Shown here one piece after another: positions 36,940 through 45,920 of a stretch of DNA of 64,000 nucleotides (positions within the stretch are counted from its first letter, which is position 1; each line of letters begins with the position of its first letter). The DNA is from Agrobacterium vitis (lineage in GTDB: Bacteria > Pseudomonadota > Alphaproteobacteria > Rhizobiales > Rhizobiaceae). The translations under genes and the position numbers were made by a program. Below the pieces are notes generated by a model. That model did not search any database. It saw nothing but the letters and a program-made list of their open reading frames with translations, and was not told the DNA's origin. The DNA lies in NCBI RefSeq assembly GCF_037039395.1, contig NZ_CP146241.1, positions 434,001 to 498,000 on the forward strand, in the 5' to 3' direction.

Positions 36940-38037
36940 ATGAAAGTGGGAATTGCCGGAACTGGCGCAATAGCTATGGGCTATGCCGCCTTTTTGATGA
37001 AGAATGGCCACGCGGTCCAAGTCTGGTCGCCTTCCGGTCGGGGCGCTGCCGGCTTGAGCGCCGGCGTGCCGGTGACAATCACAGGTGCCATCGATGGCGA
37101 CTTCCTTCCCGGCGCTTGCAAGAATAAGGCGGAACTTACGGATTCGGACGTGATCATTCTAGCCTTGCCGGCCTATGGCCATCGAATGGTCATCGATAGC
37201 ATCGCGCCGCATATCAAGCCACGCCATACCGTGATCATCAGCGGTCACCTGTCCTTTGCCGCGCTTTTTTTGGCGAAGAAGCTGGCTGCGCGCGGCATTG
37301 AGATCCCGGTCGTTGGCTGGAGCACCACCGTTTTAACTTCGAAAACGCAGGCTCCCAATACTGCTAGGATCGGGGCGATACGGTCTAAGATCGACATGGC
37401 GACGGTCCCGGCCCGGTTCGGGGATCACGCCCACACAATCTGCGTTGAGCTCTTCGGCGACCGCTTCGTAGTCAAAGATGATCTGCTGACGATCGCACTC
37501 AGCAATCTCAATCCGCAGAACCACCTGGCAATCGCATTATCCAACCTGACTCGGATAGAGCATGGCGAAACCTGGGGCCAAAACTCCAACATTACACCTG
37601 GGGTCGGCCAACTTATCGAGGCCTTGGATCGCGAACGGGTCGAGCTTGCTGAGACGCTCGGCAAGCATGTCCGCACGATCTCCGAACATTACAAAATGTC
37701 CTACGGAGTCGAGGAAGCCTCGGTGGCGGAAGCGTCGGCGAGGCTTGTGGGAAAAGGCAGCGACCCAGCGGGACCGAAGACTATAGCCACCCGCTACATA
37801 CTCGAGGACGTGCCTTTTGGCCTTGTGCCAACGCTGTTGCTCGCCGAGATGGCTGGCGTCGACATGCCCCTTCATCAAGGTGGAGTAGATATTATCGGAG
37901 CCTGCTACGGAAGAAGCTTTCGTGCTGATAACGATCTTCTGCCCGAGCTTGAACTGGCTCAGATCAATGCTCTTCGCAAAAGTGTCACCGTTGGGTATCT
38001 CCCGGCGCCGCTGGCCTGCCGCCCGCAGCTTCCATGA
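36940..38037 (+). CDS. Octopine/nopaline dehydrogenase-family protein
   Basis: About 365 residues from ATG 36940 (MKVGIAGTGAIAMGYAAFL); ATG 36931 is the alternative but has no spaced ribosome-binding site. The Rossmann motif GTGAIAMG is followed by DVIILALPAYGHRMVI and, in the opine dehydrogenase domain, LSNLNPQNHLAIALSNL with the expected His and IEHGETW. The family makes or splits opines (N-carboxyalkyl amino acids) with NAD(P)H. In a catabolic operon after an opine-oxidase-like complex it may split the opine in the oxidative direction or handle a second substrate. Confidence 0.9.
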   Translation: MKVGIAGTGAIAMGYAAFLMKNGHAVQVWSPSGRGAAGLSAGVPVTITGAIDGDFLPGACKNKAELTDSDVIILALPAYGHRMVIDSIAPHIKPRHTVIISGHLSFAALFLAKKLAARGIEIPVVGWSTTVLTSKTQAPNTARIGAIRSKIDMATVPARFGDHAHTICVELFGDRFVVKDDLLTIALSNLNPQNHLAIALSNLTRIEHGETWGQNSNITPGVGQLIEALDRERVELAETLGKHVRTISEHYKMSYGVEEASVAEASARLVGKGSDPAGPKTIATRYILEDVPFGLVPTLLLAEMAGVDMPLHQGGVDIIGACYGRSFRADNDLLPELELAQINALRKSVTVGYLPAPLACRPQLP

Positions 38038-38046
38038 GGAGGACCG

Positions 38047-39446
38047 ATGTTTCTTTCCGTATTCGACGTTTTCAAGATCGGCGTGGGTCCATCAAGCTCG
38101 CACACGATGGGACCGATGTCAGCAGCCAACCGATTCCTGGACCTGATTGCGTCCGGGAACTGGCCGCGGCCGGTCGGAACACAGATTTCCTCTCTCAGGG
38201 TCAGCCTGCACGGATCGCTGGCCTTCACCGGAATCGGGCACGGCACCGATAGAGCGGTGATCCTTGGTCTGACGGGTGAAGTCCCGGAAAAGCTCGATCC
38301 CGACCGTATGGCTGGCATTGTAGCGGAAGTGGAACGGAGCGGGCATGTAACGCCGCCGGGTCATCCAACCTATGAATTCCAGCCCCGGACAGATCTGGTT
38401 TTCGACAAGAAGCAACCGTTGCCAGGGCATGCCAACGGCATGACCTTTTGCGCCTTCGACCGCTACGACCGAATGCTTCTAAAGCGCATCTACTACTCGA
38501 TTGGCGGTGGCTTTGTCGTTACCGATACCGAGCTTGAAACTATGCGTGGTGCAAAGAAAGCCTCGTCCGAAGAGGGCGTGCCGTATCCCTTTGCGTCTGC
38601 GAGGCAAATGCTGGATATGGCTAGCACCTCAGGCCTGTCGATAGCCCAAATGAAGCGGATGAACGAGGAAACTGCAATAAGTGGTATCGATCTCGATGCT
38701 GGTCTCGATCGCATCTGGGAGGCGATGAAGAGCTGCATCGACCGAGGACTCACGGTCGACGGCATCATGCCGGGCGGTCTCAAGGTGAAACGCCGTGCGC
38801 GGGCGATTCACGACAAGCTCGCAGGAGAACGGAGCAGCAACCGCCTGAATCCGTTGCTCGCCAATGACTGGCTGTCGGTATACGCTATGGCCGTCAACGA
38901 AGAAAATGCAGCGGGCGGGCGCGTGGTGACAGCCCCCACGAATGGCGCGGCAGGAGTAGTCCCCGCGACCCTACGCTATTATCTGCATTTCCATATGGAT
39001 GCGACGCAAGATGACATCCGCGACTTCCTGCTAACAGCTGCAGCAGTCGGTGGAATCATCAAGCACAATGCCTCGATCTCCGGTGCCGAAGTTGGTTGCC
39101 AGGGCGAAGTGGGTCAGCCTCAGCTATGGCGGCCGCAGGGCTTGCCGCCGTTATGGGTGGCTTGCCGGAGCAAGTAGAGAATGCGGCCGAGATCGCGCTA
39201 GAGCACCACCTTGGCATGACTTGCGATCCTATTGCAGGCTTGGTGCAGGTGCCGTGCATCGAGCGTAATGCTCTTGGCGCCGTTAAGGCAGTCACTGCAG
39301 CATCTCTGGCACTCAAAGGTGACGGGACACATTTCGTACCACTCGACGCAGCGATCGAAACCATGCGCCAGACTGGCCGCGACATGAGTGAAAAATATAA
39401 GGAGACCTCAACGGGAGGCTTAGCTGTCAACGTTGTGGAATGCTGA
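38047..39446 (+). pseudogene. sdaA: L-serine ammonia-lyase (SdaA type), broken by a 1-base frameshift
   Basis: The gene encodes a single-chain iron-sulfur L-serine dehydratase (serine to pyruvate and ammonia). The N-terminus has SVFDVFKIGVGPSSSHTMGP, and the middle has [20 protein letters not shown] and [15 protein letters not shown] with a cluster Cys. There the frame breaks: after GEVG the expected [10 protein letters not shown] is found one frame over (TCAGCCTCAGCTATGGCG). One base is missing in about 39109-39114. The second frame continues with [20 protein letters not shown] and ends [17 protein letters not shown] at 39446. As written the first frame stops at 39177, losing two cluster cysteines. 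Either a real mutation or a sequencing error. Confidence 0.88.
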
Positions 39447-39512
39447 AAGGTAAACGATTTCAGCCGGCGTAAAAGGCCATCGGGGCCATGTAGCGGACTC
39501 CACTCTCAAGAG

Positions 39513-40436
39513 ATGATACTGATGCCACCCCACTTCGTTGACTTCCGGTTATTTACATACGCTTTGGTCTCTGCCGAACATGGTAGTTTTCGCCGAGCCG
39601 CGGCTGCGCTGAATCTCCAGCAGTCTACGGTGAGCCGGGGTGTCCGAACCCTCGAACATCGCGTTGGAGCGGAACTCTTTGAACGAAATCACGCCGGAAT
39701 CCGCCCCACGCCTGCAGGCGATCGGTTCTTGCAGGAAGCTACGCTGGGCTTTGATCACTTGAAGCGCGCCATGCGGCAGGCAGAGGCCTCGCAACGTGGT
39801 GAACATGGCGAACTTACGGTTGGTGCCAGCGTACCATTTACCTTGTTCGGCGAATTGTTCGAGCGCTTCCGCGAGAAACATTCCGGAGTTGAGTTGGAAA
39901 TAGTGGAGGGCACCGCCAGCGCGAGTTCGGCCCTGGTGCATCAGCGGCGCGTGGACGTGGCGATTGTGGCGAGTCGCCATGAGAACGGAGGATTCCAATC
40001 GCAGCGTCTTGGCGATGAGCCGATCCTGGCGGTTCTCCCACGATCGCATTCGCAAGCAGGTGCGCGCCGATTGAGCATTGATGACCTTCGACAGGAAATG
40101 TTCATCCTAAGTGCAAACGGTCTTGGGCCGGATATCAGGGATTATCTTACTCGCCGAATGACAAAGTCGGGTACAGAACCGCGAATTCAACTGCACCGCG
40201 CCAGTCAATGTGACCTGATCAACATGGTGGCGTCGGGATTTGGTGTGACGATTGCCGTCGGTCGGACCCGCGCCGTCATCGATGGTGTTGTCTTCATTCC
40301 CCTTGCGGGCAGGAGCACCATATCAGTTTGGGCGATCTGGATGGATTCCAACCCGAATCCTGCACTGCACGACCTCCTCGACATTGCGCAAGAACGGACT
40401 GCAATGCCGCGAGCGACGGCGCGCGGAAGAGTTTAA
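39513..40436 (+). CDS. LysR-family transcriptional regulator
   Basis: A 307-residue LysR-type regulator with HTH FRRAAAALNLQQSTVSRGVR and effector domain LTVGASVPFTLFGELFERFR, RRVDVAIVASRHENG and NMVASGFGVTIAVG. A second ATG nine bases in (39522, MPPHFVDFRLFTYAL) may be the start. It is convergent with the DUF2274 gene and overlaps it by four bases. LysR genes of this type commonly sit beside trbI-DUF2274 in alphaproteobacterial ICEs, so it may belong to the transfer backbone rather than to the opine genes before it. Confidence 0.9.
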   Translation: MILMPPHFVDFRLFTYALVSAEHGSFRRAAAALNLQQSTVSRGVRTLEHRVGAELFERNHAGIRPTPAGDRFLQEATLGFDHLKRAMRQAEASQRGEHGELTVGASVPFTLFGELFERFREKHSGVELEIVEGTASASSALVHQRRVDVAIVASRHENGGFQSQRLGDEPILAVLPRSHSQAGARRLSIDDLRQEMFILSANGLGPDIRDYLTRRMTKSGTEPRIQLHRASQCDLINMVASGFGVTIAVGRTRAVIDGVVFIPLAGRSTISVWAIWMDSNPNPALHDLLDIAQERTAMPRATARGRV

Positions 40437-40660
40437 GCCCTCGCTGAGCCTTTTCGCGCCCGTGCGAACCCCCGGTCTGTCGATATAAACCGGACAAGCA
40501 TCGGCACGATCAGCTTCACGGGATCGGCTACGGGCTGCCCCGTCTCACGTGCAAGCACGTCAGCATACGCGATCAGATCGCTATGAAGTGAAGCAGGCAG
40601 CTCCAGCGACACTTTGATTGGCTTATCATCGGCGATCGGGCCAAGTTTCAGCTTTGTCAT
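40433..40660 (-). CDS. DUF2274 protein linked to the trb operon
   Basis: A 75-residue protein from ATG 40660 (MTKLKLGPIADDKPIKVSL) with GAGG before it; a TTG six bases upstream is less likely. It reads like a ribbon-helix-helix-type DUF2274 protein: PIKVSLELPASLHSDLIAYA, then a short helical part. It is the last gene of the trb operon, two bases after trbI, and is found at this place in many alphaproteobacterial conjugative elements. Its role is unknown; a regulator or a small structural factor are both possible. Confidence 0.85.
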   Translation of the reverse strand: MTKLKLGPIADDKPIKVSLELPASLHSDLIAYADVLARETGQPVADPVKLIVPMLVRFISTDRGFARARKGSARA

Positions 40661-40662
40661 GG

Positions 40663-41820
40663 TCAACCTCTGTAAGGTTCAAGGACAAGGTCACGCGTAA
40701 CGATCACGCGAACGGGGAAGCCGGGCCGGATGGTCAGGGTCGGCGCGACTTGCAACTGACGGCGGATGATCTGCTGACCAGCGTCGTTGATCGTGTCCTG
40801 CGCGCCATCCCGTATAGCAGCCACGAGACGATCTTCATCACTGACGGCCAACTCTGTGCCGACCGCGAGCAAGGTGGACAAGCCCGCCGCCTTGGCAAGA
40901 TCCCACCAATGATAATCGACACCATCCTCGAGGCCGGCATAGCCCTGCGGATCGGCGCCCGGTTGACGTTCGAGCACGATCGACCGTCCATTCGGAAAAA
41001 TCAGCCGATCCCAGACCAGCAACGCCCGTCTCTGGCCGAATTGCACATTGTTATCGTATTGACCGATGATCCTCGTTCCTTGCGGAACCACGAGACTGCG
41101 ACCAGTCGGACTGTCGTAGATGTTCTCCGTCACTTGCGCGATAATCTGGCCGGGAAGATCGGAACGAATGCCGGTTATAAGTGCGGCAGGAATGACGGCC
41201 CCGGCCTGGAGCACGAAGGGCGAAGCAGGCGCGATGACGCGATCCGTGGCGGTGGTGCGGCGATCGACCGGCGCATTGAGGAATGCGTTTTGTCGATCCT
41301 GCACGGTCTGCTGACCCGGCTGACCAGCGAGGCCGGCGAGATCGAAACCGGGAGCGCTTGGGGTTATTGAACCTGCCGATGTGGCCTCCTTCGTGCCAGG
41401 CTGGGTCTGGAAGAAGACGCGCGACGTGCGCGCGGCCTCTTCCTCTGCAAGCCGGCGCTGCTCGGCTTCATCGACAGTTGGTGTCGAAATCGCCGGAGGG
41501 ACGACGGGCTGGCCGCGGTTCTGTGCGTCAAGAATCGGCCGCCCGAGATCGCCGGGCAAAGGCGCGCCAAGAACCGGGCCGGTATAGTCTCGCGGCAGGC
41601 CGGCGAGACCGTCTGCCGTCTGCCGATTTGCGGTCGAGTACAATGCCTCGCCGTCACGGCCGGCATTTCGGGTCTGAAGGGCATAGATCAGGGCGCCGCC
41701 AATCCCGACCAGAGCAACGGCGGTGACGCTGGCAAGGACCTTGCGCGACAGCCGGGTGACGCGCGGCGGCTCTGCCCGCAGCCGCATCGGAGCGCTGTTG
41801 TTGTTGTTCTCCTCGCTCAT
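40663..41820 (-). CDS. trbI: Conjugal transfer protein TrbI (VirB10-like)
   Basis: A 385-residue VirB10-type protein that spans the envelope in the type IV secretion channel. A cytoplasmic N-terminus is followed by one membrane segment (VLASVTAVALVGIGGALIYA), a Pro-rich periplasmic linker and the C-terminal beta-rich TrbI/VirB10 domain (VIPAALITGIRSDLPGQIIA, SLVVPQGTRIIGQYDN, LIFPNGRSIVLER). Start overlaps the trbG stop by four bases. It is near the end of the trb operon. Confidence 0.95.
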   Translation of the reverse strand: MSEENNNNSAPMRLRAEPPRVTRLSRKVLASVTAVALVGIGGALIYALQTRNAGRDGEALYSTANRQTADGLAGLPRDYTGPVLGAPLPGDLGRPILDAQNRGQPVVPPAISTPTVDEAEQRRLAEEEAARTSRVFFQTQPGTKEATSAGSITPSAPGFDLAGLAGQPGQQTVQDRQNAFLNAPVDRRTTATDRVIAPASPFVLQAGAVIPAALITGIRSDLPGQIIAQVTENIYDSPTGRSLVVPQGTRIIGQYDNNVQFGQRRALLVWDRLIFPNGRSIVLERQPGADPQGYAGLEDGVDYHWWDLAKAAGLSTLLAVGTELAVSDEDRLVAAIRDGAQDTINDAGQQIIRRQLQVAPTLTIRPGFPVRVIVTRDLVLEPYRG

Positions 41821-42800
41821 GACGCCGGCCTCCCGTCGGTACGGACAATCCTCACCGTTTGCTGCCGGCCGCCGCTGCCGAGGCGCAGTTCGGCCGCTCC
41901 GAACAGACGATCGACGATCAGGATATGACGGTAGACACGCGTGTTGGCGATCTGCGCCTCGCCCTCGGATCCGATCAAGAAGATCGGCGGCATTTCGCCC
42001 TGGACGATGCCGCGCGGAAACTCGACATAGACGCGCCGGCCGTCATCATAGACTGAGACCGGTTTCCAAGGCGGGTTATCGCCACTCAGGCCGTATCGAT
42101 AATTGCGCGATGCGACGGCCGGAATGACCGGCGTCGCCGGAACGCTCTGGCCTTGTCTGCCTGGCGGCTGCGGATATGCCCATGCGACTGAAGGCATGTA
42201 GGGCTTTGCACCGGAACGCAGCTCGATCATGTAGACGCGCCGGTCGGTCGTCACGACAAGGTTGGTCGTGATGTCGGCGCGGCTTGGTTTCACAAGGATG
42301 TGGACCCGCTTTGTCGTGCCGACGCCGCTTTCGGTGTCACCTATGATCCAACGCGCGGTATCGCCGGCCGCAATCGGCCCAGCACCGGTCAGGTTTTCGC
42401 CCGGCTCAAGGGCTATGTCGGTGATCTGCCCCGGTGCGGCGTAGACCTGATACAGCGCGCCTTCGGACCAGGGGTAAATCTGGATTGCGTTGAAATATCC
42501 CTCCCGGCGCGGCTGGACGCGAGCCGCGGCATTGGCGTTCTCGACGCGGGCTATCGGCGTGCTGCCAGCCGTCCCGCCCTTTGCCGGTGTCCAAGCCGGA
42601 GGGATATGGATCGGGCGCGGTCGATCGTCAGTGACTGACGTGGGTACGGATGGCAACGGAGGCACGTTCCGGTCGTAGCTGATCTCCGGCGGTTTTTGCA
42701 GCGTGGCGCAGCCGGCCAATGTGGTGGCGGAAAGCAGCAGAACAGGAAGCACGGATTTACGGAAAACCGGAATATCGCGGTTACGGAAAGCTGTCTTCAT
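41817..42800 (-). CDS. trbG: Conjugal transfer protein TrbG (VirB9-like)
   Basis: About 327 residues from ATG 42800 (MKTAFRNRDIPVFRK), overlapping the trbF stop by four bases. The signal LLLSATTLAGCATLQKP is a lipoprotein signal with the lipobox Cys, which is unusual because VirB9 proteins are mostly soluble and VirB7 is the lipoprotein. The mature part is VirB9/CagX-like: QIYPWSEGALYQVYAAPGQI, LVVTTDRRVYMIELRS and VYVEFPRGIVQGEMPPIFLI. It forms the outer-membrane core complex with TrbI. Confidence 0.95.
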   Translation of the reverse strand: MKTAFRNRDIPVFRKSVLPVLLLSATTLAGCATLQKPPEISYDRNVPPLPSVPTSVTDDRPRPIHIPPAWTPAKGGTAGSTPIARVENANAAARVQPRREGYFNAIQIYPWSEGALYQVYAAPGQITDIALEPGENLTGAGPIAAGDTARWIIGDTESGVGTTKRVHILVKPSRADITTNLVVTTDRRVYMIELRSGAKPYMPSVAWAYPQPPGRQGQSVPATPVIPAVASRNYRYGLSGDNPPWKPVSVYDDGRRVYVEFPRGIVQGEMPPIFLIGSEGEAQIANTRVYRHILIVDRLFGAAELRLGSGGRQQTVRIVRTDGRPAS

Positions 42801-43486
42801 TGGCTCATCTCCCGCGACCAGTTGATGGCGTTGACGTAGATGCCGAGAGGATTGACCTTGATCCCCTCGACGTCGCGCGGCTGCTGGATCACGATGGTCA
42901 GGATTGCGGTCCAGCGTTCGGTGGTGGAAAGCTGGCCGTTCTCGAAATGCCGCTCGGTCCATGCAACACGAAAACTGTCGGGCGATGCCCTTATGACGCT
43001 GGAGACTTCAACCGCGATCTGCTGCTTGCCGACCTTGGTGAACGGGTCGTTGGCGCGTGCGTAGTCATTGAGGGCGGCAGCGCCCCGATCCGTCGTCCAT
43101 TCGTAAGCCCGAAGCCAGTTCTGCCGGACGATGATCGGGTCGGCCGGAATGCTTCTCGTTTGCTCGATGAAGCGTGCGAGGTGCCAGGCCACTTGCGGAT
43201 CGGTCGGGCGGAAATCGGCGGTAGCAGGGGCAATAGCCTGCGCCTGACCGAGATTGTCCACCTGCACGATCCACGGCACGACGGTCCCCCGTACCGATTG
43301 GTAGACCAGGGCTGCGGCGAAGCCAGCCGACAGGACCAGCGAGCCGATGGCCATATAGCGCCAGTTCTTCGCCTGCACGCGGGCCGAGCCGATCCGTTCG
43401 TCCCAGACCTGCGCGGCCTTCTGATACGGCGTTTCCGGTTGAGGTGTTTTGCCGTAATGCACGGCGGGCCGTTTGAAGAGATTCAT
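42797..43486 (-). CDS. trbF: Conjugal transfer protein TrbF (VirB8-like)
   Basis: A 229-residue inner-membrane scaffold protein of the VirB8/TrbF family. One N-terminal membrane helix (YMAIGSLVLSAGFAAALVYQ) precedes a periplasmic domain with WHLARFIEQTRSIPADPIIV, NWLRAYEWTTDRGAAALNDY and WTAILTIVIQQP. It normally links the inner-membrane and outer-membrane parts of the channel. Start overlaps the trbL stop by four bases. Confidence 0.95.
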   Translation of the reverse strand: MNLFKRPAVHYGKTPQPETPYQKAAQVWDERIGSARVQAKNWRYMAIGSLVLSAGFAAALVYQSVRGTVVPWIVQVDNLGQAQAIAPATADFRPTDPQVAWHLARFIEQTRSIPADPIIVRQNWLRAYEWTTDRGAAALNDYARANDPFTKVGKQQIAVEVSSVIRASPDSFRVAWTERHFENGQLSTTERWTAILTIVIQQPRDVEGIKVNPLGIYVNAINWSREMSQ

Positions 43487-44844
43487 GAGCGGTCACTTTC
43501 AGAGAGATTGACGGAGGCACCGGACCCATGACCGTCGCCCGAGCGAACTGCGTGCGCGGCAGCGCTGACGCCGTGGGAGACATGGCTGCCGCGCTTTATG
43601 CGTTGAGCCCATGCAGGCGGCTGGTCAGTCGTTGCTCCCGGCGCGACGGAAGAAGGATCGGCTTCGCCGCCGACTGTCCCCATCGTCGATGTCCCGCCGG
43701 TCGCACCAAAGCCGGCGCGGGTGCCATCGGAGAAACTGGATTTCATGCTGTCGGAAGAGCGCGACGTAGCACGGCGCAGCGGTGACATGGCGGACGATCC
43801 GGCGGCGCGCGCCACGCCGCCGAGGCCGGAGACGATGCTCGACGAACCGGCCTGTCCCATCGAACCCAACGTGTAGGCAGAAGATGCAGCTCCGGTCGCT
43901 GCTGCACCGCCTCGCATGGCTGCGGCGCCGCCGGAAAGCAGGGCTGCGCCACCTCTTGCGGCCAGCATCGCACCGCCACCTGCGGCCAGCGCTGCGCCGC
44001 CGACCGCCAGACCGGTGCCAACCGCGGCGCCTGCGCCAAGCTGCGGGCCACCGCTAACGAGGCCAGCCGCGATGCCGGGTCCGAATATTCCGAGGCCGAC
44101 GAGCGAAAGGGCAGCGAGCACGACCGCCATGGCGTCGTCGATACTCGGGGTATGACCGCCAAAACCTTGCGTAAACTGGCTGAAGAGCGTCGAACCGATG
44201 CCGACAATGACGGCGAGAACCAGGACCTTGATGCCGCTGGAGATTACGTTGCCGAGCACGCGCTCGGCCATGAACGCGGTTTTCCCGAAGAGGCCGAAAG
44301 GGATCAATACAAAGCCGGCCAGCGTGGACAGTTTGAATTCGATCAAAGTCACGAACAGTTGGACGCTGAGAATGAAGAACGCGAGAATGACGAGCGCCCA
44401 GGCGAAGAGCAGGCAGGCGATCTGAATGAAGTTCTCGAAGAAGGCGATCCAGCCCATGAGGTCGGAGATGGATTCGAGCAGCGGCCGGGCCGCGTCCAGT
44501 CCTGCCTGCGCCACTTTGCCGGGACGGAGGAGATCCTGCGCGGTGAACCCGGTCCCGGAGGCTTTCAGGCCGAGACCGGAGAAGCTGTCGAAGACAATCT
44601 TCGCAAGGTTGTTCCAGTTGGAAATCAGATAGGCGAAGACGCCGACAAACAGCGTCTTCTTCACGAGCCGGGCGATAATGTCGTCGTCGGCGCCCCAACT
44701 CCAGAATAGCGCCGCTAGCGTAATATCGATGACGATCAACGTCGTCGCGATAAATGCCACCTCGCCACCGAGCAGACCAAAGCCGCTGTCGATGTATCGG
44801 GTGAATGTTCCCAGAAAACTGTCGATTACCCCCGATCCGCCCAC
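43483..44844 (-). CDS. trbL: Conjugal transfer protein TrbL (VirB6-like)
   Basis: About 453 residues from GTG 44844, three bases after trbK; the frame is open for 43 codons further upstream inside trbK. A multi-spanning inner-membrane domain comes first (VAFIATTLIVIDITLAALFW, LFAWALVILAFFILSVQLFV, FVLIPFGLFGKTAFMAERVL). A Gly/Ala-rich low-complexity stretch (AGLVSGGPQLGAGAAVGTG) and a hydrophilic Ser-rich tail follow. This plan is standard for TrbL of Tn4371-like and rhizobial systems. Confidence 0.94.
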   Translation of the reverse strand: MGGSGVIDSFLGTFTRYIDSGFGLLGGEVAFIATTLIVIDITLAALFWSWGADDDIIARLVKKTLFVGVFAYLISNWNNLAKIVFDSFSGLGLKASGTGFTAQDLLRPGKVAQAGLDAARPLLESISDLMGWIAFFENFIQIACLLFAWALVILAFFILSVQLFVTLIEFKLSTLAGFVLIPFGLFGKTAFMAERVLGNVISSGIKVLVLAVIVGIGSTLFSQFTQGFGGHTPSIDDAMAVVLAALSLVGLGIFGPGIAAGLVSGGPQLGAGAAVGTGLAVGGAALAAGGGAMLAARGGAALLSGGAAAMRGGAAATGAASSAYTLGSMGQAGSSSIVSGLGGVARAAGSSAMSPLRRATSRSSDSMKSSFSDGTRAGFGATGGTSTMGTVGGEADPSSVAPGATTDQPPAWAQRIKRGSHVSHGVSAAAHAVRSGDGHGSGASVNLSESDRS

Positions 44845-44846
44845 GA

Positions 44847-45134
44847 TTACCGTCCTTCGTTCAAAGATGGTGATGTTGGGGCGGTCGGTCGACCGAGGAA
44901 CCGATCGCGTGTCTCGGCCCAGACGCGCAGGCATTCGGCGTCGCTTCCCGCCTGCTGGCCAAGCTGCTGGCACCGACGCTGCCCTTCGCGCAGTGGATCG
45001 CTTTGGGGCTGGCCAACCCGCACCGGCGAGGCCTCCGGCGGCTCTTCCTTGCGGATCAATTCGACGACCGCCGCAGTGATGGCGACGGCGACGAATACGA
45101 CTGCGCCCAGCCGGGCCAGCATTTTGCCGTCCAT
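44847..45134 (-). CDS. trbK: TrbK-like entry exclusion protein
   Basis: A 95-residue protein with one N-terminal membrane segment (LARLGAVVFVAVAITAAVVE) and a soluble part holding two cysteines (QRRCQQLGQQAGSDAECLRV). It lies between trbJ and trbL, the place of the alternative TrbK in this type of trb operon; such proteins limit uptake of a second copy of the element. It lacks the lipoprotein signal of the classical RP4 TrbK. Confidence 0.85.
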   Translation of the reverse strand: MDGKMLARLGAVVFVAVAITAAVVELIRKEEPPEASPVRVGQPQSDPLREGQRRCQQLGQQAGSDAECLRVWAETRDRFLGRPTAPTSPSLNEGR

Positions 45135-45155
45135 GACAATGCTCCCTTCAGGCTT

Positions 45156-45920
45156 TCAGTTGCCGCTGAACATCTGCACGTTGCCGGGCTGATAGTCGGA
45201 ACCGGGCGTCAGGAAGCGGCGACGCTGTTCTCGCCCCTGCTCGGCGGCCGCAGTTCGCTCGGCCTCGGTCAGCGCGCCCGACCGGCCGTTGGCGGCGAGC
45301 AGCGCGACCAGATCGGAAAGCTGCTGCGATTGCAGCGCGAGAAGCTGGTTGCCGGCCTGAGTCGCCTGAAGCGCGCCGGTCGCGCCCTGGCTTTGACTCA
45401 CCAGTTCGCGCATCTGCGTGCGGTTGGTGTCGATATTGCCGACGACGCCGGCCTGGACGCGCATGGCGTCCTGCAAGCTGCCAACGGTGTTCTGCCAGCG
45501 GGAGCGGGCATCGGTAACGAGCTGCTGATCCGTCGCCGACATCTGAACATTGCCGTATTGGCTCTGGAATGCTTGGTCGATGCCCTGCACGTCGAAAGCG
45601 ATGTTCTGCGCCTGGTTCAGGAGTTGCTGCGTGCGCTGGACATTCTGCTGAAGCGTCTGAAGCGAGGAGAACGGCAGGCTCGCTAGATTGCGTGCCTGGT
45701 TCATCAACATGGTGGCCTCGTTTTGAAGCGAGGTGATCTGCTGGTTGATCTGCTCCAGCGTGCGCGCTGCCGTGAGAACGTTCTGCGCATAGTTGCTCGG
45801 ATCGAAGACAATCCTCCACGCATAGGCGGGAAGGGTCGAAAGCGGCGAGATCGCGAGCGGCATAGCCAGCATGGTCGCGGGGAGAACGGCGGAGAATTTG
45901 CGAATGCGACGGATGCTCAT
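45156..45920 (-). CDS. trbJ: Conjugal transfer protein TrbJ (VirB5-like)
   Basis: A 254-residue secreted protein with a signal peptide (ATMLAMPLAISPLSTLPAYA), typical VVFDPSN-type start (IVFDPSNYAQNVLTAARTLE) and a long helical body with TSLQNEATMLMNQARNLASL and QYGNVQMS. It is the minor pilus or adhesin component and may act at the pilus tip. The start overlaps the trbE stop by four bases. Confidence 0.95.
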   Translation of the reverse strand: MSIRRIRKFSAVLPATMLAMPLAISPLSTLPAYAWRIVFDPSNYAQNVLTAARTLEQINQQITSLQNEATMLMNQARNLASLPFSSLQTLQQNVQRTQQLLNQAQNIAFDVQGIDQAFQSQYGNVQMSATDQQLVTDARSRWQNTVGSLQDAMRVQAGVVGNIDTNRTQMRELVSQSQGATGALQATQAGNQLLALQSQQLSDLVALLAANGRSGALTEAERTAAAEQGREQRRRFLTPGSDYQPGNVQMFSGN

